A DNA stretch of 64,000 nucleotides from Stromatinia cepivora (GCA_014898415.1 RCTD01000027.1:248001-312000); one strand, 5' to 3'. Counted from the stretch's first letter, positions 1 to 12,202 are shown. Translations and numbers: made by a program. The notes: generated by a model from the letters alone, not told the origin.

Positions 1-888
1 TCGGGAAATTTGTCCGGTATATCCAAGTATCCGGTATAATTCAGTCCGGTATAAATAAGTTTTACTATATAAAGAATCTAGAAGACCGTTTTCTAAATCA
101 TATATAATATATACATCTCAAAACCACTGAACACGATAATATTAATCAAAACGAATTAGAAAATAATTCAAATAAATTTTCTAAATCTCTTTATTTTCCT
201 CTTTCGATATCATATTTCAGATTTTTTATAACTTCAATATTAAAAAAATTATTACATTCTATAGAATTATTATCTTTTATAAATCTTATTTCATTTTCGA
301 GTATTTTATTTTTAAAATATTTTATAAATCTTATTCAATCGCGATTTATATATATATATATATAAAAGAACAAAATTATAAAATAAATTACAATTAATAA
401 TTATTTAAATTTTTTTTTAATAATATATAAATAAATATCAGGGCTTTCATTTACATTAATTTTATGAGATTTATTAATTAATTGAAGTGATCAAAATGGT
501 TATAATGTATATAGTTTTTGCGAATTCAGAAAACAGCCTTCAAACGGACAATTAAAAATCACATGACGCGAAAGGTGGGTCTGGGTAAAACTAGACTATA
601 ACTGTCAAGTTTTCGATGCGTAAGTGTAAACCCTTTCTAGATTTATGCATAAAATCACCTGCAATTCTTTCTATATTTATTGCGTCGCATAAGCCGGTCC
701 CCGCGACCATTTCTAGAGATTGTACTACTTTGGCGACCTGATGTTAACTCAATTGGGATAAGAATTATGATGTACCATAAGCACGAATCTTCGTGGTAAC
801 GTTAGTATGCATTTGCCAAAGTATAATCTCCTAGAATCAGCATTTTGAAAATATTCATTGCGAGTGCAGTTTGGTTTTAAACAAAACA
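1..888. other. AT-rich left flank, no gene
   Basis: No coding region is supported here. The first 530 bases are strongly AT-rich, with a short TA run near 349-364, as in RIP-degraded fungal repeats. The first 55 bases contain TCCGGTATA three times, perhaps the edge of an old repeat. From about 530 the composition rises toward normal; this part would hold the promoter of the oxidase starting at 889. Confidence 0.6.
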
Positions 889-2467
889 ATGGACATTTCA
901 ACCTTTTTAAAAAGTATCTTTTACGTTACTCTTACCAGCAACATTACAACATCCATAGCTACGAACTTTGCATATGATCTCCAACCATTGCTCTCATCAT
1001 CTGCAGAAATCTACTATCCTGGTTCGGAAGGGTATATAAATGCCACTACGAGATGGAATGCCTATACTAAACCAGGTCTTGATGTTGTTGTGAAGGTTGC
1101 ATGTGAGGAAGATGTACAGGAGACTGTATGTCCATTTCCATTTCGATGGGTCTATTATCTGCTCACTCGATTCATTTATTGATGGCCAAGTAAATTATTA
1201 ATTATTAATCTCCCCCATCTAGATTCGCTATGCAAATTCACATTCTGTGCCGTTCCTAGCTATTTCAGGCGGCCATGCTACTTCCAGCACGCTTTCGAAA
1301 ATCAAATCTGGCATCGGTATTTATCTCCGCGGCCTTTCGGGTGTTTCTATCTCCTCCACCAATAAATCTCAGGCCCTTATCCTCGGCGGAACTCTATCGG
1401 GCGAGGTGATCTCTGGGCTTTGGGACCTTGGGAAGCAAACTGTAACTGGCGCATGCGATTGCGTCGGTTTCATATCGCCAATGCTGGGTGGTGGTCATGG
1501 ATGGTTAGAAGGCCGATACGGACTCATGACTGACAATGTCATATCCGCGCGAGTTGTTCTGGCGAATGGGACAGGCATCACAGTTGACAATACCCAACAT
1601 TCGGATCTCTTTTGGGGTCTTAGGGGCGCAGGGCATAATTTTGGGATCGTCACATCGGTATATTACCAGATCTACGATCGAACCCCTGATATTGATAGGT
1701 TTGCAACTGCGACGTTCACATTCACGCAGGATAAACTCGAAGAGGTCTTTAGCATCGCAAATCAGTGGCTCGCTGCAAAATATCAACCAGTCGAACTGAT
1801 GTATATCGGACTGATAACCTTCGATCCGACCGTTGATTCAAAACCCATAGTACATTTTCAATTACGCTGGCAGGGAGCTGATAACATTCCAGACGAATAT
1901 ACGGTTCCACTCCATGCACTTAATCCAGTCAGCGTCAACCAGTCACACGTCAGTCTCCTGAATATCAACGCATTGACAGGAGCATCTCCCTCGGGTCCAG
2001 CCTGTGTAAACGAAATTGGACGGCAACAATTTCCCACCGACCTAGACTCCTGGAATGTCGCCAACCTACGTGCGGTCCTAGATATATTCTCCACTTTTCC
2101 TGCCTCGTTTAGTAATTCCTTAATGCTCCTCGAAGGATATGCCACAAATCGTGTTCTTGAGATTCCTGCAGACAGCACGGCATACGCATTACGCTCCAAA
2201 CAACTGCTTGCTGCTCCGCTCTTTACTTATCCACCTAATAATGAAACCTTGCACCGTGATGTTATCAAACTTGGGAAGCAGATAAGAAATGTGATGTTGA
2301 ATGGTACTGGGGAAAAGCTGCATGCATATGTGAATTATGCGAGTGGTGATGAGAGTCAGGAGGCTCTTTATGGGTATGAACCGTGGCGCTTAGACAGATT
2401 GAGAAAATTGAAAAGGGAATATGATCCATTGGGGAGATTTAACTTTTTTGGACCGATTAAGGTGTAG
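889..2467 (+). CDS. Berberine-bridge-type FAD-linked oxidoreductase
   Basis: This is a flavin-dependent oxidase of the PCMH/berberine bridge enzyme (BBE) family; the substrate cannot be told from sequence. Exons are 889-1125 and 1223-2467 (GTATGT donor, CATCTAG acceptor), giving 493 aa. The frame is open slightly upstream only through a TTG, so the ATG at 889 is preferred. The N-terminus is weakly hydrophobic, so secretion is possible. The FAD-binding part runs to about residue 250. The SGGH motif puts the 8-alpha-linked His at about residue 97, and a GACDCVG motif matches the G-x-C-x-x-V-G pattern around the second FAD-linking Cys (about 157). LGGGHG and GLRGAGHNFGIV follow. The C-terminal BBE domain ends in YDPLGRFNFFGP. 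It stands alone next to the repeat block, with no visible biosynthetic partners. Confidence 0.9.
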
Positions 2468-4615
2468 TGCAGAGGCACCTTTTTCTCTTTAGGGAGCGTA
2501 TCGTCGAGGTTTCAATCTTCTCTTTGGAACATTGCTTTCTGCTTTGCTAATATGGCTCTTATATATCTTTAGTAGATACCAATCAAGCTACGTTGTTATT
2601 GTGTTTATGGGGTCGTTTTGTTCCATGTTTAAGGGTATTTAACGATCCTATTTGGAAATGATTCAAAGTCATCGTCGTTCTATGCTAAAACCTCGACTCC
2701 GGAGGTGGTGTAATTATCAGATAAAAAACCGATTTCGGGGCTCCCTACTAATACATGATGACTTATTAAATCGCATGGCTTTGTGCCGGCGATGGTTCAT
2801 TCAAATTCCTGCCCCTATCACTTTTGATGGTAGGACAGGGGCATGCCATGGTGTCAATCACTAAATGTGCAATGTTGAATGTGATACTGAAGTACTTAAT
2901 AATAACACTAAATGCTTCTTTATCCATATATTTTGAGGATAAAGATATAACAATTAAACAAGATCATATTTTGATTGCGGTCATATCATGGCACGGTTTC
3001 CTTCCAAGAGCTGTCATATTAGTCACGGGCAACAATGTCCGGATTTATTCTCAGTATTCATTGACACGGCATCCATCTCTTAGTAGTGGAAGATATGCTC
3101 TATCATGGATGCGACCAGAATGTTCTGCGAGAGGGTCAGTACTATTCATCAAGTAGGAAGAGATGTTACACACGCCATTTAACTTGTTGCAGCGATCGAT
3201 GGTACAGAATACCATGGGCGAATCGACAAACTCAGAATCAGGGATATTGGAGGCACCTATATAGACACCGGTGAATAAACCTCAAAGAGAAGGTTCGCTA
3301 GGAAATTCCACTCTAAATGCTCTAAGTTTAGGATAATGATCTGAACAAAAGCATTCGAGACACGTAATCAGCTTTGATGTGTTGTTCGGTTTACCGTACA
3401 GAGTTCAGACACTAAATGCTAGGCGAAATATACACAAATATGGCGGAGAAGCCAGATCATCGGAGGTCTACCACAGAGTAAGATATTGGACCCTCAGGAG
3501 TAGGACACCTTTCGCTGATCACGCCAGAAGACCAATCAACCGCAGGACCATAAGGGCTGCGCATCGAGGCCAGTCGTCGCAGATGACGATTGAGGAACGG
3601 CAACACGTGAATGTGCCGAGAAGCACAAAAGAAACGAAGTCCTTTGGCTTACCGCCTTTGTTGGTGAACGACGTGGGAATGAAATATTTTGGCTTTTCCG
3701 CGATGTTGAAAAGTTCAGGACTTAAGAACAGGTATGAAATTTCCCTGTACTTCTCTTCAAAGCAAAGACGAAAAGTGCGGTTTTTTTAGATCCTTAACAA
3801 CTTTGTTAATATCGACCAAGAAATGACAACTCCTGTGCCGATCCTGCAGTGATACTGCCAACTTCTATGGGGGAGCTTGAGGTTGCGAGGATGCCAAAGT
3901 CAACGATGAAAAGACAATTTGGTTACAGATTAGAGATTATCCGGTTCGCTCAAGATTCGATGACTAGGCTCGGATTCATTCATTTATCTTCCATGACAAA
4001 GGTTGTTGATCGGTGAAAACTCTTCCACTGTTCACGATTTGCATCTGTTAAGTGAAGGAATTACACTGGTCAGATGAGAATATTAGAACTTCTATCTATA
4101 GCCTCTCTTCCAATCTAGGATATCCCTTTTTCCTTGTCACACGCGACAACGCCCCTCTTGCCCTGGTGAATGCCTTGCCATATATAAAACAGATAAGTCT
4201 CGCAACCTGCTTCGAATCTGGTGAAATTGATTGCCGAAGCGAATGTCAAAAAGTGATCATAGAGATAAAGACGTATGTTCAAACAGGACATGAATATACC
4301 ATATAGATACAGAAGTGAATTAGGGAGGCAACATAATTTTTATGTGTGTTCATATTCAAGCAAGGAGCACACGGGAAAGAAAAGCAAAATAAAATTCAGT
4401 AGTGTGCCCAGAACCTAATCTACGGTGTATCTCGAAAGGATTCTGCCCGCCGAATTTATAGCTCTTTCAAGGGCGGAGGGAAATTAAAGTCCAATACTTA
4501 TTAACGTGGAAGAAATTGACTACAACTTGCTAACCGCCAACCGCCAGAAGAAAATAGATGGGTTGAAGAAAGAAAGAATATAGTTTGATTGAAAGAATAG
4601 TTGGAGCAGATAAAC
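2468..4615. other. Intergenic stretch without a supported gene
   Basis: Base composition is closer to genic DNA than the AT block to the right. Several short open frames occur, the longest at 3379-3789 (136 codons), but none has a recognisable domain, credible splice partners or a clear start. It may hold decayed genes or lineage-specific orphans; I cannot assign anything. Confidence 0.45.
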
Positions 4616-6717
4616 CATTCTTGGTATTAAGATTAAACTAAATTAAGATTTATATAATCTATTAAATTCATTTTTTTTATAATTCCGGATATAATAATTA
4701 AGTTTTATAATTAAGTTTTCGAGTTTCCAAAATCGATTAAATTGATTTCGAAATAAATCTAAAAAATCGGTATTATTGATTCTTCAAAATAATTATTTAT
4801 ATTTAATAATAATTTATATAATATATATATCTTTAAAAATATTTTATTTTAAATTATTCATTATATTATTTTTAAACTTTTAATTCTTTAATTCCCAAAA
4901 TATTTATAATTTTTATTAAATTCAATAATAATAAAAGAATTATATTAATTGATTTTTATTTTTAACCTTTAATTAATAATCTTAGAGTTATATAATATAA
5001 CGAATTGATTTGATATAAGTCCCTTATCTCACATTCCGGTCATCATTTTATACCAAAAACATTTCTTTTAAAATATTATAATTAAAATATTATAAATTTT
5101 GATATATTATTGATTTTGTAATGATTTTTGTATTAGATTTTATAATTGATTATAAAGTTTCAAAGTAGTTTTGTAAAAGGTATTTTATATAAATAGTAAA
5201 AAAAGAGAATATACTAAGAAATTTTCTTTTAATGATAATAATGATGATATTGCTTTACGTCCAGGGGGCCCCGAAGGGCCCCGAACTTTCTAAAGAGTAT
5301 AGGGATGAATTAAGAAATTATATATAAAGATTAAAATTCATTTTTATCAATTAATTTCTGTATATTCAAATTCTATAAATCTAAGAAAGCTGTTTTATTG
5401 TATGGATCGCAGATATTGTCTAATAATACTTTTCAATCAGATCTTTTATATTAATTAGATTGATTTGTAGTATAAATATAACTTTAAAGAATCGAGAATT
5501 GAGTTAAGCTCTGAAGAATAAAAGATCGAATTGTTATTTTGAGAAATAGAAATCGAGCTAAGATTTCGAAAAGTAAAAATCAGATACTACTTTTATACTA
5601 ACAAAGATCGAATTAAATAGCTTTGAGAAGTAGAAATCGAATACCGTTTTTATATTAGTAAGGATCAAATCTGATAGTTCTAAAAAATAAAACGTTTTTG
5701 AGTTTTGTTGAAAAAGGTTATTACTTTTTTTTTTCGAAAGGGAGCTTTAAGCGATTAATCGAGATATAATACAAAAACTAGATTTGTTTAATTTAGTATA
5801 TAAATTATTTATTTGAATCGAAAGCGGATTGATATAATATTTATTTCGAAAAGAACTATTTGAAAGAAAGAATATTAATCTATAATTCGAAAAGAAAAGT
5901 ACAAATTTTTCTTTTTCGAAAAATGAAGATATTGGTTTATTAATATATAAATAAATATAATAAAACCTGATTAGAATTATATTCATTATTATTAAGCTAG
6001 TCATGTATTGGCTCAATATAATACTTTTTTTAATAATTTTTTTAATAGTATATTTATAATCTAAAATAATATAAAATTGTGTATTGTATATTCTTAAAAT
6101 TGAAGAATCTTTAGAAATTTTTACAAATCAACACAAAGTTTTTGAATGATCTCTTTTAACTTTAGAAAATTCAAAAATGATTTTTTATTCTAATCGAAAT
6201 AAATATAAATTATCAATTTCAAATTATAATTTTACAATTAATTTTAAATAACATAAACATTCAATTGATCAAATAAATATAGGAACAATTTTATATTATT
6301 ATATTATATTGATATTCGAATTAATAGTTAATATTCAATAGAATAAAAAGAAAATAAAGATTAATTATAAAAAAGCGATGATCTAATTAAACATAACGCG
6401 TTCAATGACCAGTGTGTTCAGTTGGCCCGTCAGCTCTTCTAATCTTAGAATGCGTTCGGATCGATTTTTTAAATATATTTGATTACATTTGCCTCAATAT
6501 ATTAGGTCTAATATAATCGAACGGAGCATGATATTTTGACTAATATATATTTGATCAAATATTCGATTTTTTTTTATATAATAATCAATAACTTTTTAAT
6601 AACACTATTAAAAAAATATTTGAAAAATCTTCATTTCTATACACCTCTATCACTTTCTCAAATATCAATTTCACTTCCCCAAATATATTAGCCTCACTCA
6701 AATATACTCAAATATAT
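4615..6717. other. AT-rich, RIP-like repeat-derived DNA
   Basis: Very AT-rich sequence with many in-frame stops in all frames, the usual look of repeat DNA eroded by repeat-induced point mutation. No protein family is recognisable. It contains a degenerate tandem repeat (about 5485-5700) and an isolated GC-rich patch at 5261-5285. It joins the retrotransposon at the left target duplication. Confidence 0.6.
5485..5700. repeat. Degenerate tandem repeat, units about 55-85 bp
   Basis: Three imperfect units share the order GATCGAATT (or GATCAAATC), then GAGAAATAGAAATCGA-like sequence, then CTTTTATACTAA-like sequence. Copies differ mainly by A/G and C/T, as expected after RIP. No coding potential is seen. 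Confidence 0.45.
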
Positions 6718-6722
6718 ATTAG
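6718..6722. repeat. Left 5-bp target-site duplication (ATTAG)
   Basis: ATTAG directly abuts the left LTR and recurs exactly beside the right LTR at 12198-12202. A 5-bp duplication is normal for Ty1/copia integration and fixes the element's outer boundaries. Confidence 0.85.
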
Positions 6723-6887
6723 TGTTAACTTTTGGTGCAGGAAGTAGTAGTATTATTAACTATATAGGTTTAATTAAGAATCTATAATTCTAGTAGGAGT
6801 AGAATTGAGGTTATCCTTAATATTATTTGTATATTATTGTAATCATATAACCTCAATTCTAATCCTATAATGGCCTCATTTCCAATA
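6723..6887 (-). repeat. 3' LTR of the copia element
   Basis: On the plus strand it starts TGTTAACTTTTGGTGCAG and ends CATTTCCAATA; the terminal CA of the partner LTR is TA here. It is 165 bp, the same length as the right LTR, with no gap needed. By hand I count about 31 differences, about 29 of them transitions. Mutations toward A/T are split between the copies: this LTR keeps G at the left end, the other keeps G/C in the middle. Confidence 0.9.
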
Positions 6888-7239
6888 CTTCTCTATTGAG
6901 GATATCCTATTCGATTTTTCTAGACTATTAGTTCTAATATTTTTTTGAGCCTTTCGAAAGCAGTTCTTGTGTGGAGTTTTGTCGTTCTGTCGGCAGCTAT
7001 ATCATATATATTGATATAACTAATGACGATTTTCTTCTTTTCTATCAAGTCTCTAATAAAATGATAACTGATATCTATATGTTTAGATTGTTTATATAAA
7101 TATAGATTCTTAATTAAAGTTAAAATATCTTAATTATCATTAAGTATTTAAACTATATCTCTATTCTTTCCAATATAATTTGATCTAAATAAATCTTTAA
7201 ACACTTATACAACCCATCTTCTTTATTTGATAAACATTA

Positions 7240-7383
7240 TTATCGCAATATATTCTAATTCTATATTAAAGATAGTTATAGATATTTATTTCTTGTTAAT
7301 CTATAATATAGACCCTTTATAGAATATTACAACTTTTTTTGAAATACTTTTCCGATCATATTTATCATTAACTCAATCTGTAT
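7240..7383 (-). pseudogene. RNase H remnant of copia pol
   Basis: Read through stops on the minus strand, this gives a TD*VNDKYDRKSIS segment, then a KGSIL* segment and an IELEYIA segment. These align with the copia RNase H pattern (T/S-D-x-D-W ... D-R-K-S-T-S-G, S-W-x-x-K-K-Q, S-S-T-E-A-E-Y). Stops sit where Trp and Gln are expected, and the frame matches the RT fragment upstream. Confidence 0.7.
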
Positions 7384-7883
7384 CTATATATATCTTTATT
7401 ATATTATCAAATATATTGTATTCTTTGCAGATATCAAATTGTACTCCCTTTGACCCGAATTATAACTTTTGTTTAATTGTTGATCATAGATATCATATCA
7501 GATTTTTCAAAACTATAATATAATGTTTTGTTGGTTTTATTATAAATTATAAAAGTCTTTCAATTGAAAATATTATATCTAATCGAATATATATTATTGA
7601 ATAGATTATACTTTCTATTCGTTATTGATATTTATTTATATCTATTAATTCATTATTATCGATTATTAATCAGAAATAGATATAATTTATTATTAACAAT
7701 TTCTTGATTTGATGTTATCCATATATAATATTGTATTTGGTTAGTATAATATCGAGATATTTTTCTTGGTTTATAATTAATATATATACTTTTTTATTGC
7801 GAATAATTCTAACATTTAGGATCTTATTAATCTCCTTTAGATTTTTGGTGTTAAAATAAATTGATAGCTTTTCATCGAATTAA

Positions 7884-8191
7884 ATGATTTACGATGATAT
7901 ATATGATACAATAATGATATCGTTAATATATATCAATAATATTATATTACAGTCTTTGGATGTATATAGATATAGGTCTACCAAATTTTATATAAAGTTT
8001 ATACCTAAAAGTTTTTTCTTCAATAGTAAACTCCAATCCCTTTTAGTTTGCTTCAAATTATATAGATTTCGTAGGGTTTGTAATACATATCCTTTTTCAA
8101 CTTTGATATTTTGGAATGGTTCGAAATAGATCTCTTCTTTTAAATGTAATTCAATAAAAGCATTTTTGATATCGAAATGTAAGTATTCCAA
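7884..8191 (-). pseudogene. Reverse transcriptase remnant of copia pol
   Basis: The minus-strand fragment 8191-7988 contains LHFDIKNAFIELHLKEEIYF and later LRNLYNLKQTKRDW, matching the copia RT patterns D-V-K-T-A-F-L-N-G-x-L-x-E-E-I-Y-M and L-Y-G-L-K-Q-x-P-R-x-W. Farther on in the same frame, at 7939-7916, LLIYINDI corresponds to LLLYVDDI; the first catalytic Asp has become Asn (GAC to AAC). The enzyme would be dead. Confidence 0.85.
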
Positions 8192-10174
8192 ATTTTTCTT
8201 TGCAATGATAATTAAAAATAATCTAAGTATATCTAGTTTTATTATTGATACAAATGTTTTGTTATAATCTTTTCTTAATATTTGATTGAATTTTTGAATT
8301 ATTAATTTTACTTTGAATCGTTTTATTTTGTTATTCTTTATTTTAATTATAAATATTCATTTTGTTGAAACTAGATTATTTCTTTTAAGGAATATATATT
8401 CTTTTTAAATATTATTTTGAATTAAAAATATGATTTCTTTTTGGATAGTTTTCTTCTATTTTTCAAAATATTCTCGATCCAATATTACTTTTTTATAAAT
8501 TCTTAGTATTTTGATTTCTAAAATTTCTTCGGTTGGATATATTACATCTTTTGTATTGTTTATATCTATTAATGAAATTATGAAATCTGAAATAATCTTG
8601 TCTTTAATATAAGGGTTCATTTTGTAAATGATTGGGATTGTAATTATAATATATTCTACATTTTTTTGAGTTTTGGTCTGTATAAATACCGTAATCAATA
8701 TTTTTATAATCTTACTTTCCTATTCTTCTTTAAGATCTTGTTTTATATCTTTTTTTCATTTTCGTATTAAATACTTTGGGGATTCGTTTTTAAGATTTAT
8801 TATATTTTCTTATTCAATTTCAGATGATTATAAATTTATTTCGTTTTCTGATTTTATTGAAATAAGCTTGTTAATAAAATTTAAAACAATCTTAAATTTT
8901 GCTTTTGATACAGATTCAGGGTTTACAGAAGTTGATTCTTGAATTAGAACCTCTAGAATAATGAATTCGATATCTGAAATATCTTTGGAAAAAGATTCTT
9001 GATTTGTTTTCTGAATATTATTATATTTATCTTTATTGTATATTAATATTGATATATCTAATTTATTTGATTTCAATTCGATAATTGGAGTGTTTGATAT
9101 AATCATTAAATTCGATATAATATTTGTTGGAGAAAATATTTAAAACAAAAATGATATAAATATTGTATTTAATATTGAGGATAGAGAAAATATTTTGTTT
9201 GTTGTTGATCTATTATAAGGTCTTTGATTTGGCTTTATATTCTTAATTCCTTATAAACCTGATTCACAATTTCTTAATTTAAGATCTAAATCTCCTTTTC
9301 GATAAGATTTATTTATAATTATTCTGTTTGATCGAAATGTATAATTTAGTTCTGGAAAATACATTTTGATATATTTGTTTGTAACTTTTGAATATCCTAG
9401 GAATATATCAATTCTCGAAGTATCCTGCAATTTGTTATATCTTTGCCCTTTCGGAATAATCTTGGGATTGATATAAATATAATATTTGTTTTTTCAAATT
9501 TTATATATCTTTATATCTGGTATTGTATTTATAAAAGTTTCTATAGGGGATCGATCTATTCTGTTTATATTAGGATTAATATTAATACGATTCTTGATAT
9601 AAGTATTATACTTTACAACTTTATTTCAAAACTTTAATAATAATCCAGCTTCTTTTAACATTGCTTTTATATTTACCTTTATAATCTTTATATTCTATTT
9701 TGCAGATCTGTTTTGATATGAAAAGACAATTGTTGTAACTTCGGATTATATATCTGATAATCATTTATGAATAATTTATCAGAGTTTTAATATATTATCA
9801 ATTTTGATTACAATAATCTTTTTTTTAATAATCAATTCCATCTCCTTTTTCCAAATTTTCAATATTTGAATTATATTATCTTTTTGTTTAAATGGTATAA
9901 TCTAATTTATTTTTGTATAATTATCGATAATCAATATAAAATAACGATTCCCTCGAATCGATTTTGGAAATGATCTTGCAATATCGAAATATATAAATTC
10001 AAGTTTCTTTGATTTATATAAACTCAATTATTTTGAAATATAATTAATTATTTTAATAAGTATATATACTTTACAAATATCTAATTCAATTGGGATTTTT
10101 ATTAATTTAATTATATTAGATATTTTATATAAATTCTTGATCTTGTCTAGATTTAAATAATTGAATCTTTGATA

Positions 10175-10528
10175 CTATAACAGATATTTTTTTTTCTCCT
10201 TAAATGTTAATTTGTTATCGATATCTTTGATATTATCGATTATTTTTGAAGAAAAGCTTTTTTTTTGATTATTTTGATATATATTCGAATAGAGAGTTAT
10301 ACCTTTGTATTCTTTAATCATATATAAAACTATATATATTCTATCTTGCATTCTAGCATAGATGATTTTTTTATTATCCTTTTTGAAATATATATAATAA
10401 AAATTGAATTCTTTTTGCAATTCTATTTTGCAGATCCTTTTTCCTAACAACAAGTTTATTCCTAATCCTGGTATATATAATATATTTGAAAATAATATCT
10501 TAGAATTATCTTTGTATACTATATTCAT
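10175..10528 (-). pseudogene. Protease/gag-pre-integrase remnant of copia pol
   Basis: The translation contains ILFSNILYIPGLGINLL, the copia pattern before the gag-pre-integrase domain (L-x-N-V-L-Y-V-P-x-L-x-x-N-L-L-S). Just past its stop, still in frame, L*YQRFNYLNLDK aligns with L-W-H-Q-R-F-G-H-L-N-L-D-K, the integrase zinc-binding H-x3-H region. There Trp is a stop and both His are Tyr. Confidence 0.8.
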
Positions 10529-11257
10529 TAAACCCTAATAATAATAATATATTATTTTTCTATCAACCTTTATTCTTTATTTAATAATAGAATTTATTGA
10601 TCTAAATAATAAAGATTAATCAGATATATATAAAGAAGTATTTATATTAGTATATCATTTATTAAGAAAAGCTTTATTAATAGTTTTCTTTATCAAATTG
10701 TAATCTTCCTCTATTATATCTTCAATATCGGAATCTGATTTAGAGATATTATTAACAGAGTATACTTAATCTTTCTTGTTGAAATGAATCTTTTTCGGAT
10801 TCAATAATCCCCTTCTTTTTTGATAATGAAAATAATTACAAAAGAATTTACTGGTTTATATTAAATATAGACAATCTTATATATAATAATCTTCTTTTTG
10901 ATATAGATCATAAATATTATTTAAAATCTCGAAATCTGATTTTTGATATCGAAAAACATACCTAAATCCTTTCGCAATTTACATTTGTTCTGATCCATCT
11001 TTAAAATGAAATTCTTTAACCTACAAATATTTGATCTTATCATCGATACTAAAACTAATTTGGATATCCAATATATTCATTATTTCTTGATAATCGATTA
11101 AAAGATTATATATTAAAATCAAGAACAAAATAATATCTTGATATACTGATCAATAGTTTTCATTTGTAGCCTTTAATTTCCTTTTATACTTTTTCAATTT
11201 ATTCCAAATTTCGATAATGATTATATCAGAATAAATATCGAATTGAAATTTGAAATT

Positions 11258-11560
11258 CTAGATCATCGTTATATACATATTGACTATGATTACACTGATT
11301 CTGGTATATTTCGATTTAAGGTATCTCCAAAATATATATACTATTGAATATTTGTCGGTAAAGGCTTTATTGTTATCATTAAGTGTTATACAAATATATA
11401 ATAATATATTCGCTTCGTTCTTTAAGTATTCCGATTTCAATTCGATATTATAATATATACGATCATTGATTTTATAGACAAATATTATATTGAACCCTAT
11501 AATCTGTATATATTCATCTAATATTTGATCAATTATATAAAACCATTCTTTTTCTTTCAA
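11258..11560 (-). pseudogene. Probable gag remnant of copia element
   Basis: A 100-codon fragment in the expected gag position, in the same frame as the pol pieces. Its sequence is too eroded to identify a capsid motif. The call rests on position and frame, not on a domain. Confidence 0.45.
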
Positions 11561-12032
11561 TTGTATCTTCGTTTATCTGAACTATTGTTTATAATTGTTT
11601 TGATCGAATTTCGAAGGGTTATTTGATTCTAATATTGTAAAGGTTTTTTATTGTTTAATAAATATCAAAAATAGGTTTTAGGTTTTTAAAACAATCTTAA
11701 AAAATATACAGCAAATAGATTCAAAATAATAAAGAAATATAAAAATAAAACAATAAAAAAATTCGTAAAATCATATTGTAATATATTTTTTTATAATTAT
11801 ACGAACTTGCTCTTCGCTTCTATTATAATTCTGTATCGATATTGTACAGACTACTCTCCGCTTTGATCTATAATATTGTAAATTATAAACTGTATTATTA
11901 TATTTCAACTTTGCTTCGATAACATTATATAAAAACTCTGATTTTCATTCTGTTTCATCCTTATTAGCTATACTAATCCTTTCTCGATTTGCTTTGCTTT
12001 TTAATCATTATTATACAACCAAGCTTATAATC

Positions 12033-12197
12033 TATTAACTTTTAATACAGAAAATAATAGTATTGTTGATTATGTAGGTTTAATTAAGGATCTATAATTC
12101 TAATAGAAGTAGAATTAAGGTTATCCCCAATATGGTCTGTGCACCATTGTGATCACGTGACCTCAATTCTAATCCTTTGATGGCCTCATTTCCAACA
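12033..12197 (-). repeat. 5' LTR of the copia element
   Basis: 165 bp, TATTAAC at the left edge (TG in the partner) and CATTTCCAACA at the right, so on the minus strand it begins TGTTGGAAATGAGG. It keeps CACGTGACC where the other LTR has ATATAACC. This LTR would have carried the promoter. Confidence 0.9.
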
Positions 12198-12202
12198 ATT
12201 AG
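12198..12202. repeat. Right 5-bp target-site duplication (ATTAG)
   Basis: Exact copy of the ATTAG at 6718-6722, immediately outside the right LTR. Confidence 0.85.

Larger units (their letters stand above)
6723..12197 (-). mobile_element. Degraded full-length Ty1/copia LTR retrotransposon
   Basis: A 5475-bp element on the minus strand, bounded by 165-bp LTRs and a perfect ATTAG duplication. Reading right to left the order is gag-like, gag-pre-integrase, reverse transcriptase, RNase H. Integrase ahead of RT is the Ty1/copia order. All recognisable pieces (fragments beginning at 11560, 10528, 8698 and 8191, the YVDD-equivalent at 7930 and the RNase H piece at about 7381) share one reading frame, so the damage is almost entirely base substitution. 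Stops replace Trp and Gln codons and His is changed to Tyr, consistent with C-to-T/G-to-A RIP. The element is not autonomous. Primer-binding and polypurine sites are too altered to call. Confidence 0.9.

Noticed and set aside
3379..3789. 136-codon open frame in the left intergenic region
   Set aside because: No recognisable motif, no convincing start or splice context, and basic low-information composition.
6440..6560. Possible MITE with imperfect inverted ATGCGTTCGGATCGATT / AATCGAACGGAGCAT ends
   Set aside because: The arms match only partly and no flanking duplication was visible; AT-rich background makes this easy to see by chance.
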